Origin: Caldilineaceae bacterium
Lineage (GTDB): Bacteria; Chloroflexota; Anaerolineae; Caldilineales; Caldilineaceae
Assembly (NCBI GenBank): GCA_019637645.1
Contig: JAHBVH010000058.1
Span: 1-51,783 of the forward strand
Reading direction: 5' to 3'
Length of the DNA: 51,783 bases
In this document: positions 1 through 9,227 of the stretch, one piece after another
Position numbering within the stretch: the first letter of the stretch is position 1
Layout: the number at the start of each line of letters is the position of its first letter
Notes under the pieces: model-generated
Databases searched by the model: none
What the model was told of the DNA's origin: nothing
The model's input: the letters and a program-made list of their open reading frames with translations, nothing else
Position numbers and translations under genes: made by a program

Positions 1-7
1 AGAAGCA

Positions 8-679
8 ATGATGAATCAGCAAACAAACCTAGATAGCCCCTACTTAACAGTGGCCCAAGCCCAACAACTCTACCACCTCGGCGACGCCGCACATGACTTT
101 GACCATGTCCTCCGCGTGGCACGGCTTGGGGTATATCTTGCCCAAGCCGAAGGAGCCGATGTCGAGATTGTCCGCTTAGCAGCTTTTTTCCACGATGTGC
201 CCAGCGAACACCTCATGGGCAGCCGCCGCACCCACCATCTGGCCGCAGCGGAATTTGCACGCCAATATTTATTGGCCCAAGCCATGGAAACGCAGCGCAT
301 TGAGAATGTCGTCCATTGTATCGAGGCCCACCGGTTTCGCGATCAGTCCATCCAACCCCAAACATTGGAAGCCCAATGTCTCTACGATGCCGATAAACTT
401 GATAGCATCGGCGCGATTGGGGTTGCGCGTTCGTTTGCCTTTGCTGGCGCGCATAACCATCGGCTATGGTACGAGCCGTGGACGGCTGTGCCGCCGGCAG
501 AGGCAAAGCCAACCGGCGCGGATTATACGTCGGTCCATGAATTTGTCTACAAACTGCGTCACTTGGTCGCGACTCTCCATACACCGACGGCCCGCACCAT
601 CGGTGTCACACGCCATCGTGTCATGGTTGAATTTTATGAACAATTAGATGCCGAAATGCGTCAAGTATATAATATATAA
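8..679 (+). CDS. HD-domain metal-dependent phosphohydrolase
   Basis: A 223-residue protein with the HD hydrolase signature of YedJ/YdhJ-like proteins. Visible ligand candidates are His33 in a DFDH motif, the His62-Asp63 doublet in FFHDV, the IEAHRF histidine near residue 108, and Asp127/Asp129 in YDADKLD. These are the four positions that hold the divalent metal in this family, so the active site looks intact. The family hydrolyses phosphoester or nucleotide substrates in the cytoplasm; the substrate here is unknown. Two adjacent ATG codons (8 and 11) could both start the gene, and only seven bases precede the first, so an upstream continuation or operon partner cannot be judged. The gene is followed by about 260 bases in which no gene was recognised. 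Confidence 0.85.
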   Translation: MMNQQTNLDSPYLTVAQAQQLYHLGDAAHDFDHVLRVARLGVYLAQAEGADVEIVRLAAFFHDVPSEHLMGSRRTHHLAAAEFARQYLLAQAMETQRIENVVHCIEAHRFRDQSIQPQTLEAQCLYDADKLDSIGAIGVARSFAFAGAHNHRLWYEPWTAVPPAEAKPTGADYTSVHEFVYKLRHLVATLHTPTARTIGVTRHRVMVEFYEQLDAEMRQVYNI

Positions 680-941
680 TCTACCGAAAGCTAGAGCTGA
701 CCAGTCAACCACCTTTTGAAACAACTTCTTAGGATAGGTACACAGGCGAAAACGCCCAGCTCCTTTGCTTCCTTGTCGGCCTAGGTACCCAGTAAACGCC
801 GCCAATCCCCGCGCGGTTAGCAAGCATTATTCGTGTTCGTAACTCATCCGCCGCAAGGGTGGTCTGCTATGCAGCTCCCGGCCATGAACCTCATTGATCA
901 CCCCCTGCCCAGATGAGCTTTGGCGTTTTAATGGAGTTTCT

Positions 942-3437
942 ATGAGCTTTTTATTACCTATGTTATATCAGTGGCGAACCGACGCGGCTGCGCTCATACA
1001 CAGCGTTGGATCGCGCTTGCCGCAGTCGCTCCCGCTGGGGTGGCGATTCTGTCGGCTGATATTGACTAGTTGCCTTGGCGTAGGCTTTGTGCTCTTGGTC
1101 ACCGGCGCTAGCCAAGCGCAAACGGTGCCATCAAGCACCGAACAGCTACGCTGGCAATTTGATGACCTTGACGCCTATCGCCAAACGCCCTTTGCCCCTG
1201 GTGAATTGTTGGTCGGCTTTTATGGGCAAGCCGGTCTCCGTTCGGCAGAAAGCCTCTTGTCCACCTTTGCAGCCCAGGCCATTGAGCGGCTCGATCTGCG
1301 CGGGCTCGACGGCGAAACGGGTGACGCCGGGGTGGAAGGCTATCGCGTAGCAGTGTCCGAAGGGGAAGAGTGGACGCTGCTGGAACAGCTCCGCCAAGAG
1401 CCATCGGTGGCCTTCGTAACCCCCAACTGGTTGGTCTTTGCCGCCACACCAGCTCAGGAAGAGCAGGTAGTGGCGGCCGGTACAGCGGCGACAACGGCCA
1501 CGGCCCAGCCCGAAGCACCCTTCCTGGTGAATGACCCGCGCTATGAAGATGCCCAGTGGTATCTACAGCGGATTAATGCCAGCCGGGCCTGGTCGTTAGC
1601 CTATGGCACACCTGGCTTTGGCGGCGAATTAGAAACCGTCCAGGTTGCCATTATTGACAGTGGCATTGATGTCAATCATCCCGAGTTTCGCGGACGTTTG
1701 GTAGCGGGGTATAACTACCTTGCGCCCGGCGCGGCGCCGGTCGATGATTATGGGCATGGCACCCATGTGGCCGGGCTCTTGGGCGCGGTGGCTAATAACG
1801 CAACGGGGATCGTGGGCGTGGCGCCCCGCGTCCGCATTGACGCGCGTAAGGTGCTCAATAGCTTGGGTAGCGGCACCATCAGTAATGTCGCCAAGGCCAT
1901 TCACGACGCCGCCGATAGCGGTGCAATAATCATTAATTTGAGCCTAGAATCCTCGGCGCCCAGCCCAACACTAGAAGCGGCAGTTGCATATGCGGATAGC
2001 AAAGGTGCTTTGTTGATTGCCGCCGCAGGCAACCTTTCGGCCAATGCCGTGAGCTACCCGGCGGCCTATGCGGAAGTCATTGCCGTTGCCGCAACCAACT
2101 ACAGCGATCAGCATGTGACCTATAGCAACCGCGGCCCGCAAATTGAATTGGCCGCGCCGGGCGGCGAACGTGCCTTGCCGATGTTGAGCACATGGCCGGG
2201 TGGGGTCAAATGTCGCGATAACAGTGCCGTGCTCCCCCAAAGTGACTATTGCACCTCAGAAGGCACCAGTATGGCCGCGGCCATTGTCAGTGGCGCGGCG
2301 GCATTGGTCAAGAGTGTGCGGCCCGGTTACACGGCAGGCCAAATCCGCCAATTGTTACGCAATACGACCACGCCGCTCAGCGAAGCCGCGACCTTGGTGG
2401 GGAGTGGGCGGTTAGACATCCACGCGGCGTTACGGACTGCGCTGGGAAGCCAACTTGAACTTTCCACGAAAAATTTTGTCAATCGTACCTTAATCGGCGC
2501 GGCCCCCTACCTGGTTACGTTGCGCTTGGACAACCCCAGCCTACAACCACAAAATTGGCGCGTGACGCTGCTCAATAGCCCAACGTGGGTACGCATCAAC
2601 GAAGCCGCGCCCGCCGGTGCGACTGTGTTGACGGGGTCAGCCCTCTATGGCAAACCAAGCTATGTGACCTTTACCATTACCCCTACGCAGTTAATAACGG
2701 GCACCTATGCGGCGAGTGTACGGGTTGACCAAGTCAATGCCAATAGTTCGCAGACTTCTACGCTTGTGGATATTCAACTTGCGGTCGGCCCAGAATTAAC
2801 CAAAGTTTTCTTTCTTCCCATGGTGCGCAATGGCGAGCCATCGTCGATTATAACCCCCGCTTTTCAGTGGGAGACGCCAGCCAACCCCGATGATCGGATT
2901 ACCTATGGGATGACCGATAACAGCAACATCGGGATCACCTTACCTTTTACCTTTACCTTGCGTGGCCGCGCCTATACCACGGCCCGCTTGGCCTCCGATG
3001 GGTTTGTCAGCTTCCCTGATGGGATATTGACGGAGACGCTGCCCAATCGGTGCATGCCCAATGCGCGCCAGCCTGGGCAAGCGATCTATGGCTGGTGGGC
3101 CGATCTCGATCCGAGTCGATCCGGGGCGCGGGTTTCGGTCTTCCAACCCGCCGCCGACCGCTTTGTGATCGAATTTAGCCAAGTCCCTGCGGCTGGCGCT
3201 AGCCCCGCGTATCAGATCTCTTTCCAGATGGTGCTTTATCGCAATGGCAATATTCACCTAAATTACCTGGACGTGCCGAGCTTACAAAAGCCCGGGCCGG
3301 TTGCGACCATTGGGATCGAAGCGCGTGATGGGCTTTTCTATAATCAGGTAGCCTGTTATGATGGAACGACACAGGTGGGCTACCTACCGTCATCCAGCCA
3401 AACGCTTATCTTTACCGCACAAGGGGACCTCTACTAA
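942..3437 (+). CDS. Secreted subtilisin-like serine protease (S8 family)
   Basis: A subtilase with an intact catalytic triad. Counted from the longer possible start at 894, the triad is Asp255 (in IIDSGID), His288 (in GHGTHVAG) and Ser459 (in GTSMAAA), with the oxyanion Asn in AAAGN. I prefer the ATG at 942 because GGAG lies five bases upstream, whereas the 894 ATG has no ribosome-binding site. The N-terminus has basic residues, a hydrophobic stretch ([12 protein letters not shown]) and a plausible signal-peptidase site after ASQA, then a propeptide-like region of about 130 residues. After the protease domain come a fibronectin-III-like segment and, following an FLPMV linker common in secreted Chloroflexota proteins, a C-terminal beta-rich domain. 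Two cysteines near Ser459 (CRDN and DYC) may form a disulfide. The stop codon overlaps the moaB start by one base, so the two are probably co-transcribed although the functions look unrelated. Confidence 0.9.
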   Translation: MSFLLPMLYQWRTDAAALIHSVGSRLPQSLPLGWRFCRLILTSCLGVGFVLLVTGASQAQTVPSSTEQLRWQFDDLDAYRQTPFAPGELLVGFYGQAGLRSAESLLSTFAAQAIERLDLRGLDGETGDAGVEGYRVAVSEGEEWTLLEQLRQEPSVAFVTPNWLVFAATPAQEEQVVAAGTAATTATAQPEAPFLVNDPRYEDAQWYLQRINASRAWSLAYGTPGFGGELETVQVAIIDSGIDVNHPEFRGRLVAGYNYLAPGAAPVDDYGHGTHVAGLLGAVANNATGIVGVAPRVRIDARKVLNSLGSGTISNVAKAIHDAADSGAIIINLSLESSAPSPTLEAAVAYADSKGALLIAAAGNLSANAVSYPAAYAEVIAVAATNYSDQHVTYSNRGPQIELAAPGGERALPMLSTWPGGVKCRDNSAVLPQSDYCTSEGTSMAAAIVSGAAALVKSVRPGYTAGQIRQLLRNTTTPLSEAATLVGSGRLDIHAALRTALGSQLELSTKNFVNRTLIGAAPYLVTLRLDNPSLQPQNWRVTLLNSPTWVRINEAAPAGATVLTGSALYGKPSYVTFTITPTQLITGTYAASVRVDQVNANSSQTSTLVDIQLAVGPELTKVFFLPMVRNGEPSSIITPAFQWETPANPDDRITYGMTDNSNIGITLPFTFTLRGRAYTTARLASDGFVSFPDGILTETLPNRCMPNARQPGQAIYGWWADLDPSRSGARVSVFQPAADRFVIEFSQVPAAGASPAYQISFQMVLYRNGNIHLNYLDVPSLQKPGPVATIGIEARDGLFYNQVACYDGTTQVGYLPSSSQTLIFTAQGDLY

Positions 3438-3943
3438 TGAGTGCCGAAGAACATCGCTTGAAAGCAGCAAGCCAAGGCAGCGTTCCGATCGCCATTGTCA
3501 CCGTAAGCGATACGCGCACGCCCGAAACTGATACTAGCGGACAACTGATCCGCACGCTGGTCGAAGCCGCGCACCATCGGATTGTCGGCCACCAGATTGT
3601 CAAAGATGAACCTGTCCAGGTCGAAGCGGCGTTAGAGCATTTTGCCGCGAGTGAGGCGCGGCTCATCATCTTTAATGGTGGCACCGGCATTAGTCAGCGT
3701 GACCGCACCTATGATGTGATCAGCCGTAAATTAGAGAAGACGCTACCAGGCTTTGGCGAGATCTTCCGCCTGTTGAGCTATGAAGAGGTGGGGGCAGCGG
3801 CAATGTTAAGCCGCGCCACCGCGGGCGTCTATCGCAACAAGGTCATTTTTAGCACGCCCGGTTCACCCAATGCCGTGCAATTGGCGGTGGAAAAGTTGAT
3901 CCTGCCCGAGATCCAGCATTTGGCGTGGGAATTGATTCGGTAG
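3437..3943 (+). CDS. moaB: Molybdenum cofactor biosynthesis protein MoaB/MogA family
   Basis: A 168-residue MoaB/MogA-like protein of usual family length. The molybdopterin-binding signature [11 protein letters not shown] is present around residues 80-92, and STPGSPNAV follows near residue 140. The family adenylylates molybdopterin before molybdenum insertion. The start ATG overlaps the upstream subtilase stop (TAATG), with AAGGGGA upstream as a ribosome-binding site, so translational coupling is likely. A MoaD-like gene and two subunits of a molybdenum hydroxylase lie convergently just downstream, which supports a molybdenum-cofactor role rather than a general nucleotide-binding one. MoaB and MogA cannot be separated from the sequence alone. 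Confidence 0.88.
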   Translation: MSAEEHRLKAASQGSVPIAIVTVSDTRTPETDTSGQLIRTLVEAAHHRIVGHQIVKDEPVQVEAALEHFAASEARLIIFNGGTGISQRDRTYDVISRKLEKTLPGFGEIFRLLSYEEVGAAAMLSRATAGVYRNKVIFSTPGSPNAVQLAVEKLILPEIQHLAWELIR

Positions 3944-3967
3944 GCGGGGAGAGAGTAGGGCAGTGGA

Positions 3968-3984
3968 CAGTAGTCAGTAGTCAG
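3968..3984. repeat. Short CAGTAGT tandem repeat in convergent intergenic gap
   Basis: The heptamer CAGTAGT occurs twice and is followed by CAG, in the 48-base gap between the convergent moaB and moaD-like genes. It is a low-complexity spacer; no function is visible. Confidence 0.5.
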
Positions 3985-3991
3985 GGTAGGT

Positions 3992-4282
3992 CTACTTGGC
4001 AAGGGGACGGTGTTCGTGGCCACCACTGAGGGCGGGGATAAAATGAATTTCGCTTGGTGCGGTTAGCCGCTGACGCAGCCCACGGCGGGTCACTTCGCTG
4101 TTGACCGAAACGGCAATATAGGGGCGAATCCGCCCATCTTCACAGAGGCGCGCTTCCATACCCGGGAAGCGCGCCTCTAATTGGGCAACAACTTCACCCA
4201 CCGTTTCCCCTGCAACGGTAACGACTTCCGCGCCAGCGGTTAGATCACGGTGAAGCGATGGAATCCAAACTTGATGTTGCAT
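3992..4282 (-). CDS. MoaD/ThiS-family sulfur-carrier-like protein
   Basis: A 96-residue ubiquitin-fold protein of the MoaD/ThiS type. The fold is supported by the pattern of a short beta strand (VWIPSLH), an amphipathic helix (GETVGEVVAQLEARFP) and the C-terminal LSGG. In canonical MoaD the Gly-Gly pair is the extreme C-terminus, because it is thiocarboxylated to donate sulfur to molybdopterin. Here the Gly-Gly is followed by eight more residues (HEHRPLAK), so it would need processing or would not act as a standard carrier. It lies downstream of the two molybdenum-hydroxylase subunits on the same strand (128-base gap) and convergent with moaB, which places it in a molybdenum context. A ThiS-like or scaffolding role is possible. 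Confidence 0.75.
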   Translation of the reverse strand: MQHQVWIPSLHRDLTAGAEVVTVAGETVGEVVAQLEARFPGMEARLCEDGRIRPYIAVSVNSEVTRRGLRQRLTAPSEIHFIPALSGGHEHRPLAK

Positions 4283-4321
4283 AGGCTATATAGACCACAT
4301 TCAACCAGCAGAATCAAAAGT

Positions 4322-4371
4322 GGAACGCGGATGGACACAGATAAACGCTGATTTTTCTTCATCCGCGTTCC
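4322..4371. repeat. 12-bp perfect inverted repeat, dispersed-type intergenic element
   Basis: GGAACGCGGATG (4322-4333) is perfectly complementary to CATCCGCGTTCC (4360-4371) across a 26-base loop. The 'atccgcgt' word recurs at 4380-4387 and near 4971 in the next gap. The motif resembles short dispersed intergenic repeats seen in many environmental bacterial genomes. It could fold in RNA between the FeS-subunit and moaD-like genes. Confidence 0.6.
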
Positions 4372-4410
4372 GCTGCGTTCATCCGCGTCCGGTTATTTTC
4401 GAACAGCCCG

Positions 4411-4902
4411 TTAGGCGGCTACCGATTCCATTTCGGTGCTGTCGGCGGCATCAAGGACCGCGCGGATAATTTTGTCATAGCCCGTGCAGCGACAGAGGTT
4501 GCCCGAGAGCCACAGCCGGACCTCTTCTTCGGTCGGATCAGGGTTCTTATCCAACAGCGCCTTGGCCGAGAGCAAAAAGCCAGGAGTGCAGATGCCACAT
4601 TGTAGCGCGGCATGTTCGAGGAACTTCTGTTGGAGTGGGTGCAGTTTCCCTCCAGTCGCCAACCCTTCTACCGTTGTGATGGTCGCGCCATTGGCCTCCA
4701 CACCGAGGACCAAACAGGAGTTTACCAACACGCCATCCAAAATCACATTACAGGCACCACAGTTGCCATTATTGCACCCTTCTTTGGCACCCGTTAACAT
4801 CAAATTCGTGCGCAGCACCTCTAAAAGGCTCTGGCGCGATTCACAGAGAAAGGTTTGCGGTTGACCATTGAGGGTCGTTTCGACAATGACCTTGCTTGAC
4901 AT
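4411..4902 (-). CDS. Xanthine dehydrogenase-family iron-sulfur (small) subunit
   Basis: A 163-residue subunit carrying two [2Fe-2S] clusters, homologous to CoxS/XdhC-type small subunits. The plant-ferredoxin-type cluster is set by Cys43, Cys48, Cys51 and Cys63. The second cluster is set by Cys102, Cys105 (CGICTPG), Cys137 and Cys139 (CRCTGY). In the parent enzyme it passes electrons from the molybdenum centre to the FAD subunit. I start it at 4902 because GGAG lies ten bases upstream in transcript sense; a longer frame reaches 4929 without a better site. It follows the FAD subunit by 94 bases, in the usual M-S order. No large molybdopterin-binding subunit gene is found on either side in this window. 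Confidence 0.92.
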   Translation of the reverse strand: MSSKVIVETTLNGQPQTFLCESRQSLLEVLRTNLMLTGAKEGCNNGNCGACNVILDGVLVNSCLVLGVEANGATITTVEGLATGGKLHPLQQKFLEHAALQCGICTPGFLLSAKALLDKNPDPTEEEVRLWLSGNLCRCTGYDKIIRAVLDAADSTEMESVAA

Positions 4903-4996
4903 TGATCTATTTCTCCATTCCAATAGCAATGAAACTAGCGCGCGGCGTTTATGCGCTCTACCTGCACAAATCCGCGTCCGATTTTCTCATCAAGAG

Positions 4997-5872
4997 TTAG
5001 CTGCTCTTGGCCCGCTCGATCGCTTTGCGTAGCGCACGGGCAGTCAGCACGGCGGATAGATGTTTGCGATACTCGGCAGTGCCACGCATATCGGTGATGG
5101 GGGTGGCCGCGGCTTGGGCAACGCGCGCCGCCTCATCAATGACGGCATCGCTGACCGTCTTGCCAACTAATGCTTCGCCCGCGGCGGGAATAAAGAGCGG
5201 CTTCGGCGCAACCGCGCCCAAGGCAATGCGGGCCGCCAAAATCTTAGTGCGGCTTTCGTCGAGCTGGACCGCGGCCCCAGCGCCCACGACGGCAATGTCC
5301 ATTTCGTTGCGGGGAATAAACCGGAGGTAGGCCGCGCCATAACCGGGCTTGGGCGCAGCAAATTGCAGCGAAACCAGAAATTCCCCATTTTGTAGGGCCG
5401 TGCGCCCTGGGGCGACACAAAACTCCTCAACCGGCAGTTGGCGGCGACCATTCGGCCCAGCAATGTTACAAATAACGCCTTGGGCAATCAGAGAAGGAAT
5501 AGAATCCGCCGCTGGGGAAGCATTACACAGGTTGCCACCGATACTGGCGCGCCCCTGAACTTGTACACCCCCAATTAAACTGGCGGAATCGACCAAACCA
5601 GGATAGGCTTTGGCGATTGCCTTGTCATCATAGATCCGGTGGCAAGGCACCGCGGCACCCAAGGTCAGCCCCTGCTGGGCATCGTAGGTTATCTCCGTGG
5701 TCTCCTTGAGTCGCTTTACATCAATGACCAACTCTGCCTTGCGGCGTCCTTCACGCAACGCAACAATCAGATCGGTTCCGCCGCTCATCACCCGGGCCAT
5801 ATCCCCTTTTTCGGCCAACAGCTTGATGACTTCATCAACACTCTGGGCTGCAACATAAGTAAAGTCTTGCAA
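4997..5872 (-). CDS. Xanthine dehydrogenase-family FAD-binding (medium) subunit
   Basis: A 291-residue CoxM/XdhB-like flavoprotein. Both FAD-binding signatures are visible: SGGTDL near residue 32 and IGGNLCNASPAAD near residue 105. It oxidises the small FeS subunit and passes electrons to the final acceptor. The start is most likely the TTG at 5872, because a strong AGGAGGTG lies six bases upstream and the resulting N-terminus (MQDFTYVAAQSVDEV) matches the family; an ATG further upstream (5926) would add 18 atypical residues. It heads a minus-strand group with the FeS subunit and the MoaD-like gene. About 500 bases upstream hold no intact gene, and the large catalytic subunit is absent, so the partner must be encoded elsewhere. 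Confidence 0.9.
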   Translation of the reverse strand: MQDFTYVAAQSVDEVIKLLAEKGDMARVMSGGTDLIVALREGRRKAELVIDVKRLKETTEITYDAQQGLTLGAAVPCHRIYDDKAIAKAYPGLVDSASLIGGVQVQGRASIGGNLCNASPAADSIPSLIAQGVICNIAGPNGRRQLPVEEFCVAPGRTALQNGEFLVSLQFAAPKPGYGAAYLRFIPRNEMDIAVVGAGAAVQLDESRTKILAARIALGAVAPKPLFIPAAGEALVGKTVSDAVIDEAARVAQAAATPITDMRGTAEYRKHLSAVLTARALRKAIERAKSS

Positions 5873-5877
5873 GGCTA

Positions 5878-5885
5878 CACCTCCT
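5878..5885 (-). promoter_or_regulatory. Strong Shine-Dalgarno deciding a TTG start
   Basis: AGGAGGTG in transcript sense, six bases before the TTG at 5872. It decides the start of the FAD subunit gene in favour of TTG over the upstream ATG at 5926. Confidence 0.75.
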
Positions 5886-6084
5886 ACATAGGTTAGCGTT
5901 ATGGATTCGCTAGGCTCGTTGACCACGCATGGTCTACTGACAGGCGATCTGCGTATCGCGACGCCTTCGCCAGCAGGCCCACGGTGCAGGTTGACAAAAC
6001 CGAGAGACGGGCTAACGAATTGATTGAATGAGTTGGCTACCTAATAGCACATGGGCTCTTTAGATTTGATTCCTAGAAAAGTAG

Positions 6085-6330
6085 CTATTCAAAATAGCTA
6101 CGCTCGGTTCTGTTAACGTTTTTCAGCGGATAGTTGGCGATTCACCGGTGACTGTCGGTGGACGCGCTGTCAATATCAACAGTTCCTGATTCGTGGAAAC
6201 AGCGGGCCACAGCAGTGGGGTGGCCACTGTGATTCTGGCGGCGAAAAATGGGCCTGTCTATCTTGGATCGCAACCTGCACCCTATAAGTTTACAGCAGAT
6301 TGCTACAAAACGTCAAAAGCGTTTTCATGA
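6085..6330 (+). pseudogene. Possible coding relic in a 500-base gene-free gap
   Basis: The gap between the FAD-subunit gene and comEC (5873-6376) holds no intact gene. One plus-strand frame from 6085 to 6330 reads protein-like on both sides of a single TGA at 6187. The first part contains VGDSPVTVGGRAVN and the second contains HSSGVATVILAAKNG, followed by a stop at 6328. The composition resembles the beta-rich part of a secreted protein. There is no good start codon or ribosome-binding site. It may be a decayed gene end or chance. Confidence 0.22.
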
Positions 6331-6376
6331 TGGGGTACATCCCTCTTGTTCAGAAAGGGTTACTTGCGTGAGGTAG

Positions 6377-8932
6377 TTACCGGTGGGAAGTCTTTTCCCG
6401 CGCCACCCAGAGGTGATGACCATCGGTAGCCAGCTGAATGCGCCCCTGTTGGTCGTTGCGCAAGACAGTGACCCCTTCGAGACGGGCCAGCACATCGGGG
6501 TGGGGATGACCATAGCTATTCCCGGCCCCCACTTGAATCACGGCAAGCTGTGGTTGGACGGCCTTGAGGAAACGCTCACTACTGCTGCCATTGCTCCCAT
6601 GGTGGCCCAGTTTGATCACGGTGGCCGCCAGCGGCGCGGCTTGCTGAAGCAGCGCGTCTTCACTGGGAATCCCCGCGTCACCGGTCAAGAGAAGTTGAAA
6701 ATCGCCATAGACTAATTTCAGCACCAGTGAATTTTCATTGTCGGCATTGGCCGTAGCCACCCCATGGGTTGGAGGCCAGAGCGCCCAGAGCGCCACACCA
6801 TCGCCAAGATCAAGCCACGCCCCGCTTTGGGCCAGATGGAGGGGCGCGCCCGTTGTCGCCATGGCCGCCCGCCACGTCGCGCCGTCAGGATTGGCTTGGC
6901 TCACAGCCGTATCCCAGATGGCACCAATGGCAAAGCGTTGGGGCAGCACGCTCTGCCCATCCATGTGATCAGCGTCAGGATGGGTCAGCACCAACCAATC
7001 TAGCTCACGCTCCCAAAAAGGCATGACCGCACCTAATTCGTTGAGTAATTGCTGTGGATATCGCCCACCATCGATCAGCACTTGGCGGCCCGTTGGCGTT
7101 TGGATCAAGATGCCGTCGCCTTGGCCGATATCCAGGAAATCAATATGTAAACGGCCATCGGGCTGGGTGATCACCCCTGCCCACAGCAAGATGGCCCCCA
7201 CACTTAACACGCCCGCGGCGCTACCACTCACCAAGCGGCTGGCTCCGCTTCCCCGTAGCCAAGCCCCCCCACGTTGCAGCATGCTCTGGAGCTGGGAACG
7301 CCAATAGAACAGGGCAAGTCCACCATAGGTCAGCCACAGGCTGGCCGCGCCGTAGCTTGCCACTTCAACACTGGCCCCTGGTAGGGCGGCTGTCCACTGG
7401 ACAACCGCAACCGTCCAGCGTAAGCTCAGCCAGGGCACCCAAAGGAGTGGCCGGGCCACCCAGGTGAGGCCGCATACGCCTAATAAAAGCCCCACGCTCC
7501 CCCAGAGCATAATTAGGGACTGGACCGGTGCAATGAAGAAGTTGGTCAACAGGCTCACGAGAGAGAGGCGGTTGAAGTGGTAGAGAACCAGGGGCAGCGC
7601 CGTGAGGTTGGCCGCCAGCGTGACCAACAAGCCATCTTGGACCAGCCCCGTCAAGAGACGCTGTCCCTGATACCGTAGCTGTGACCAAGCTGGGGCGGCG
7701 AGGGACGGCGCGGCGCCATTGGGCCAGCGCCGCTGCCAGAAATTGGTGAGGCCGGGGGTAAAGAGGATCAAGCCTAGCGTCGCAGCCCCGCTCAGTTGGA
7801 AGCCGGCGTCCCAGAGCACCAGGGGATTGAGCATGGTCATGACCCAGCAGGCCGCGGCCAAGCTGATGATCGCCGTGCTACGCCGCCCAATGGCGGTGGC
7901 CGTGACAAAGAGTCCACCCATTAGCGCGGCCCGGACAACCGCCGCATCGCCACCCACCATGAGCGCGTAGCCGCCAATGCCCAACAGCGTGGGCCAGAGG
8001 GCGCGCCGCCGTCCCCACAGCCTTTGCCCCAAGCCAAAGAGCAGTGCGGCTAGGATGCTAATGTTGCTGCCCGAAATGACAATGGTATGGCTTACGCCGG
8101 TCCGGTTGAACTGCTCATACAGCGCGTCGGGAATCCCTGCTTCAATGCCCAATACCATGCCATTCGTCAACGCGGCGTAGGGTTCGGGCAAAAGGCGATT
8201 GATCAGCGCTTCGCCGCGCGCCCGCAACGTATAAAGCCCACGCGTGAGCCAGTGGCCCTGGCGTGGACCAGCCAAGGGAGTGAGTGTGGCATCATAGAAG
8301 AGGCTGTGAATCTGGTGGCGAGCGAGGTATTCACGATAGGAAAAGTCGGCAAAGTCGGGCGGAGTGACCAGCCGCCCCTGCAACTGGATGGGCTGACCAT
8401 AGCCATAGGATTGGCGAATCCCAGTTGTGAGGCGGAGTTCGCCGTGGACAGGATAGGGTACGCCGTTGGCTGTCAATTGGCGAGCGACGACGTGAATCGC
8501 TTGTTGGGTGTCGGCAATCAGAGGATAGCTACTGACATAGCCAGTGATCATAACGGTGGGCGCCGCGCGATCAAAAGCGCGGTCGGCGGGCAAATTATAG
8601 AAGGCCAGATCAGTTGGTGTCCAGCAGGGCGTCAGTGGCTGGCCGCCATAGCGCAAGCTGCCCATCCCCAAGCAGAGCAGACAAGCCAACCACACACGGG
8701 GCGACGGCCCCACGGTCGGCGCGGCAAAGCCAGCACGGAGGGGCCACCGATAGTCCTGCGGATGCCGTTGCCGCCGTGTCAGGGGCGTGAACAACGGGAC
8801 CAAGGGTAGCGCGGTCAGGGGGATGAGCCAAAGCCAAGGGGGAAAATGGCAGCCAAAGCCATTGGCTTCCCAGAGGATCTGCCCAAGGAGTACACCCAAT
8901 ACATAGGCAAGAAAGAGGTAAAGTAGGGTCAC
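6377..8932 (-). CDS. comEC: ComEC/Rec2 family DNA-uptake channel protein
   Basis: An 851-residue integral membrane protein of usual ComEC length and order. It has N-terminal hydrophobic segments with a DUF4131-like region, a central multi-helix competence domain (for example SHTIVISGSNISILAALLFG near residue 280), and a C-terminal metallo-beta-lactamase-like domain. The last carries DIGQGDGILI, the metal motif THPDADHMDG, and later LLLTGDAG and KLGHHGS. The family forms the inner-membrane channel for single-stranded DNA in natural transformation, and the C-terminal domain probably degrades the non-transferred strand. The start codon is GTG at 8932; no clear ribosome-binding site precedes it. 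It is a single gene with no comEA or other competence partner beside it. Confidence 0.93.
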   Translation of the reverse strand: MTLLYLFLAYVLGVLLGQILWEANGFGCHFPPWLWLIPLTALPLVPLFTPLTRRQRHPQDYRWPLRAGFAAPTVGPSPRVWLACLLCLGMGSLRYGGQPLTPCWTPTDLAFYNLPADRAFDRAAPTVMITGYVSSYPLIADTQQAIHVVARQLTANGVPYPVHGELRLTTGIRQSYGYGQPIQLQGRLVTPPDFADFSYREYLARHQIHSLFYDATLTPLAGPRQGHWLTRGLYTLRARGEALINRLLPEPYAALTNGMVLGIEAGIPDALYEQFNRTGVSHTIVISGSNISILAALLFGLGQRLWGRRRALWPTLLGIGGYALMVGGDAAVVRAALMGGLFVTATAIGRRSTAIISLAAACWVMTMLNPLVLWDAGFQLSGAATLGLILFTPGLTNFWQRRWPNGAAPSLAAPAWSQLRYQGQRLLTGLVQDGLLVTLAANLTALPLVLYHFNRLSLVSLLTNFFIAPVQSLIMLWGSVGLLLGVCGLTWVARPLLWVPWLSLRWTVAVVQWTAALPGASVEVASYGAASLWLTYGGLALFYWRSQLQSMLQRGGAWLRGSGASRLVSGSAAGVLSVGAILLWAGVITQPDGRLHIDFLDIGQGDGILIQTPTGRQVLIDGGRYPQQLLNELGAVMPFWERELDWLVLTHPDADHMDGQSVLPQRFAIGAIWDTAVSQANPDGATWRAAMATTGAPLHLAQSGAWLDLGDGVALWALWPPTHGVATANADNENSLVLKLVYGDFQLLLTGDAGIPSEDALLQQAAPLAATVIKLGHHGSNGSSSERFLKAVQPQLAVIQVGAGNSYGHPHPDVLARLEGVTVLRNDQQGRIQLATDGHHLWVAREKTSHR

Positions 8933-9127
8933 AGCAGCGTTAGCCTAAGGGAGATAGCAGAACAGGTGCGGTGGTGCGGCCTGAGCATAAAGGCCCGGGC
9001 TGCGCGATCACAAGCGCCATTTGGTGTAACCCAAACTGGGCGTAAAGCCGTATGGCTTATCCGTCGTCATTCGCCGTTGGGCCAACAAGCCTTCCCGGCA
9101 GGCGCGGTTCCCACCATTTTTCGCCAG

Positions 9128-9156
9128 TTGATCGATTATTGTCCCTCATCTATAAT
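9128..9156 (+). promoter_or_regulatory. Sigma70-type promoter upstream of the PhyH gene
   Basis: TTGATC (9128-9133), a 17-base spacer, then TATAAT (9151-9156). The predicted start near 9163 gives a leader of about 65 bases before the dioxygenase ATG at 9228. It is the clearest promoter in the 295-base gap between comEC and this gene. Confidence 0.6.
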
Positions 9157-9227
9157 TTTCGGACAACCTTCGCAAAGTATGAGCACCCTTACAAGACGAT
9201 GCAGGTCAGCCAAGAAAGGATGGTTGC

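Noticed and set aside
3961..3984. CAGTAGT repeats considered as a CRISPR or iteron array.
   Set aside because: Only two full 7-base units and no spacers; too short for either.
8087..8809. A 240-codon open frame on the plus strand inside comEC.
   Set aside because: It lies wholly antisense to the well-supported comEC gene, has a composition typical of GC-rich antisense frames and no ribosome-binding site.
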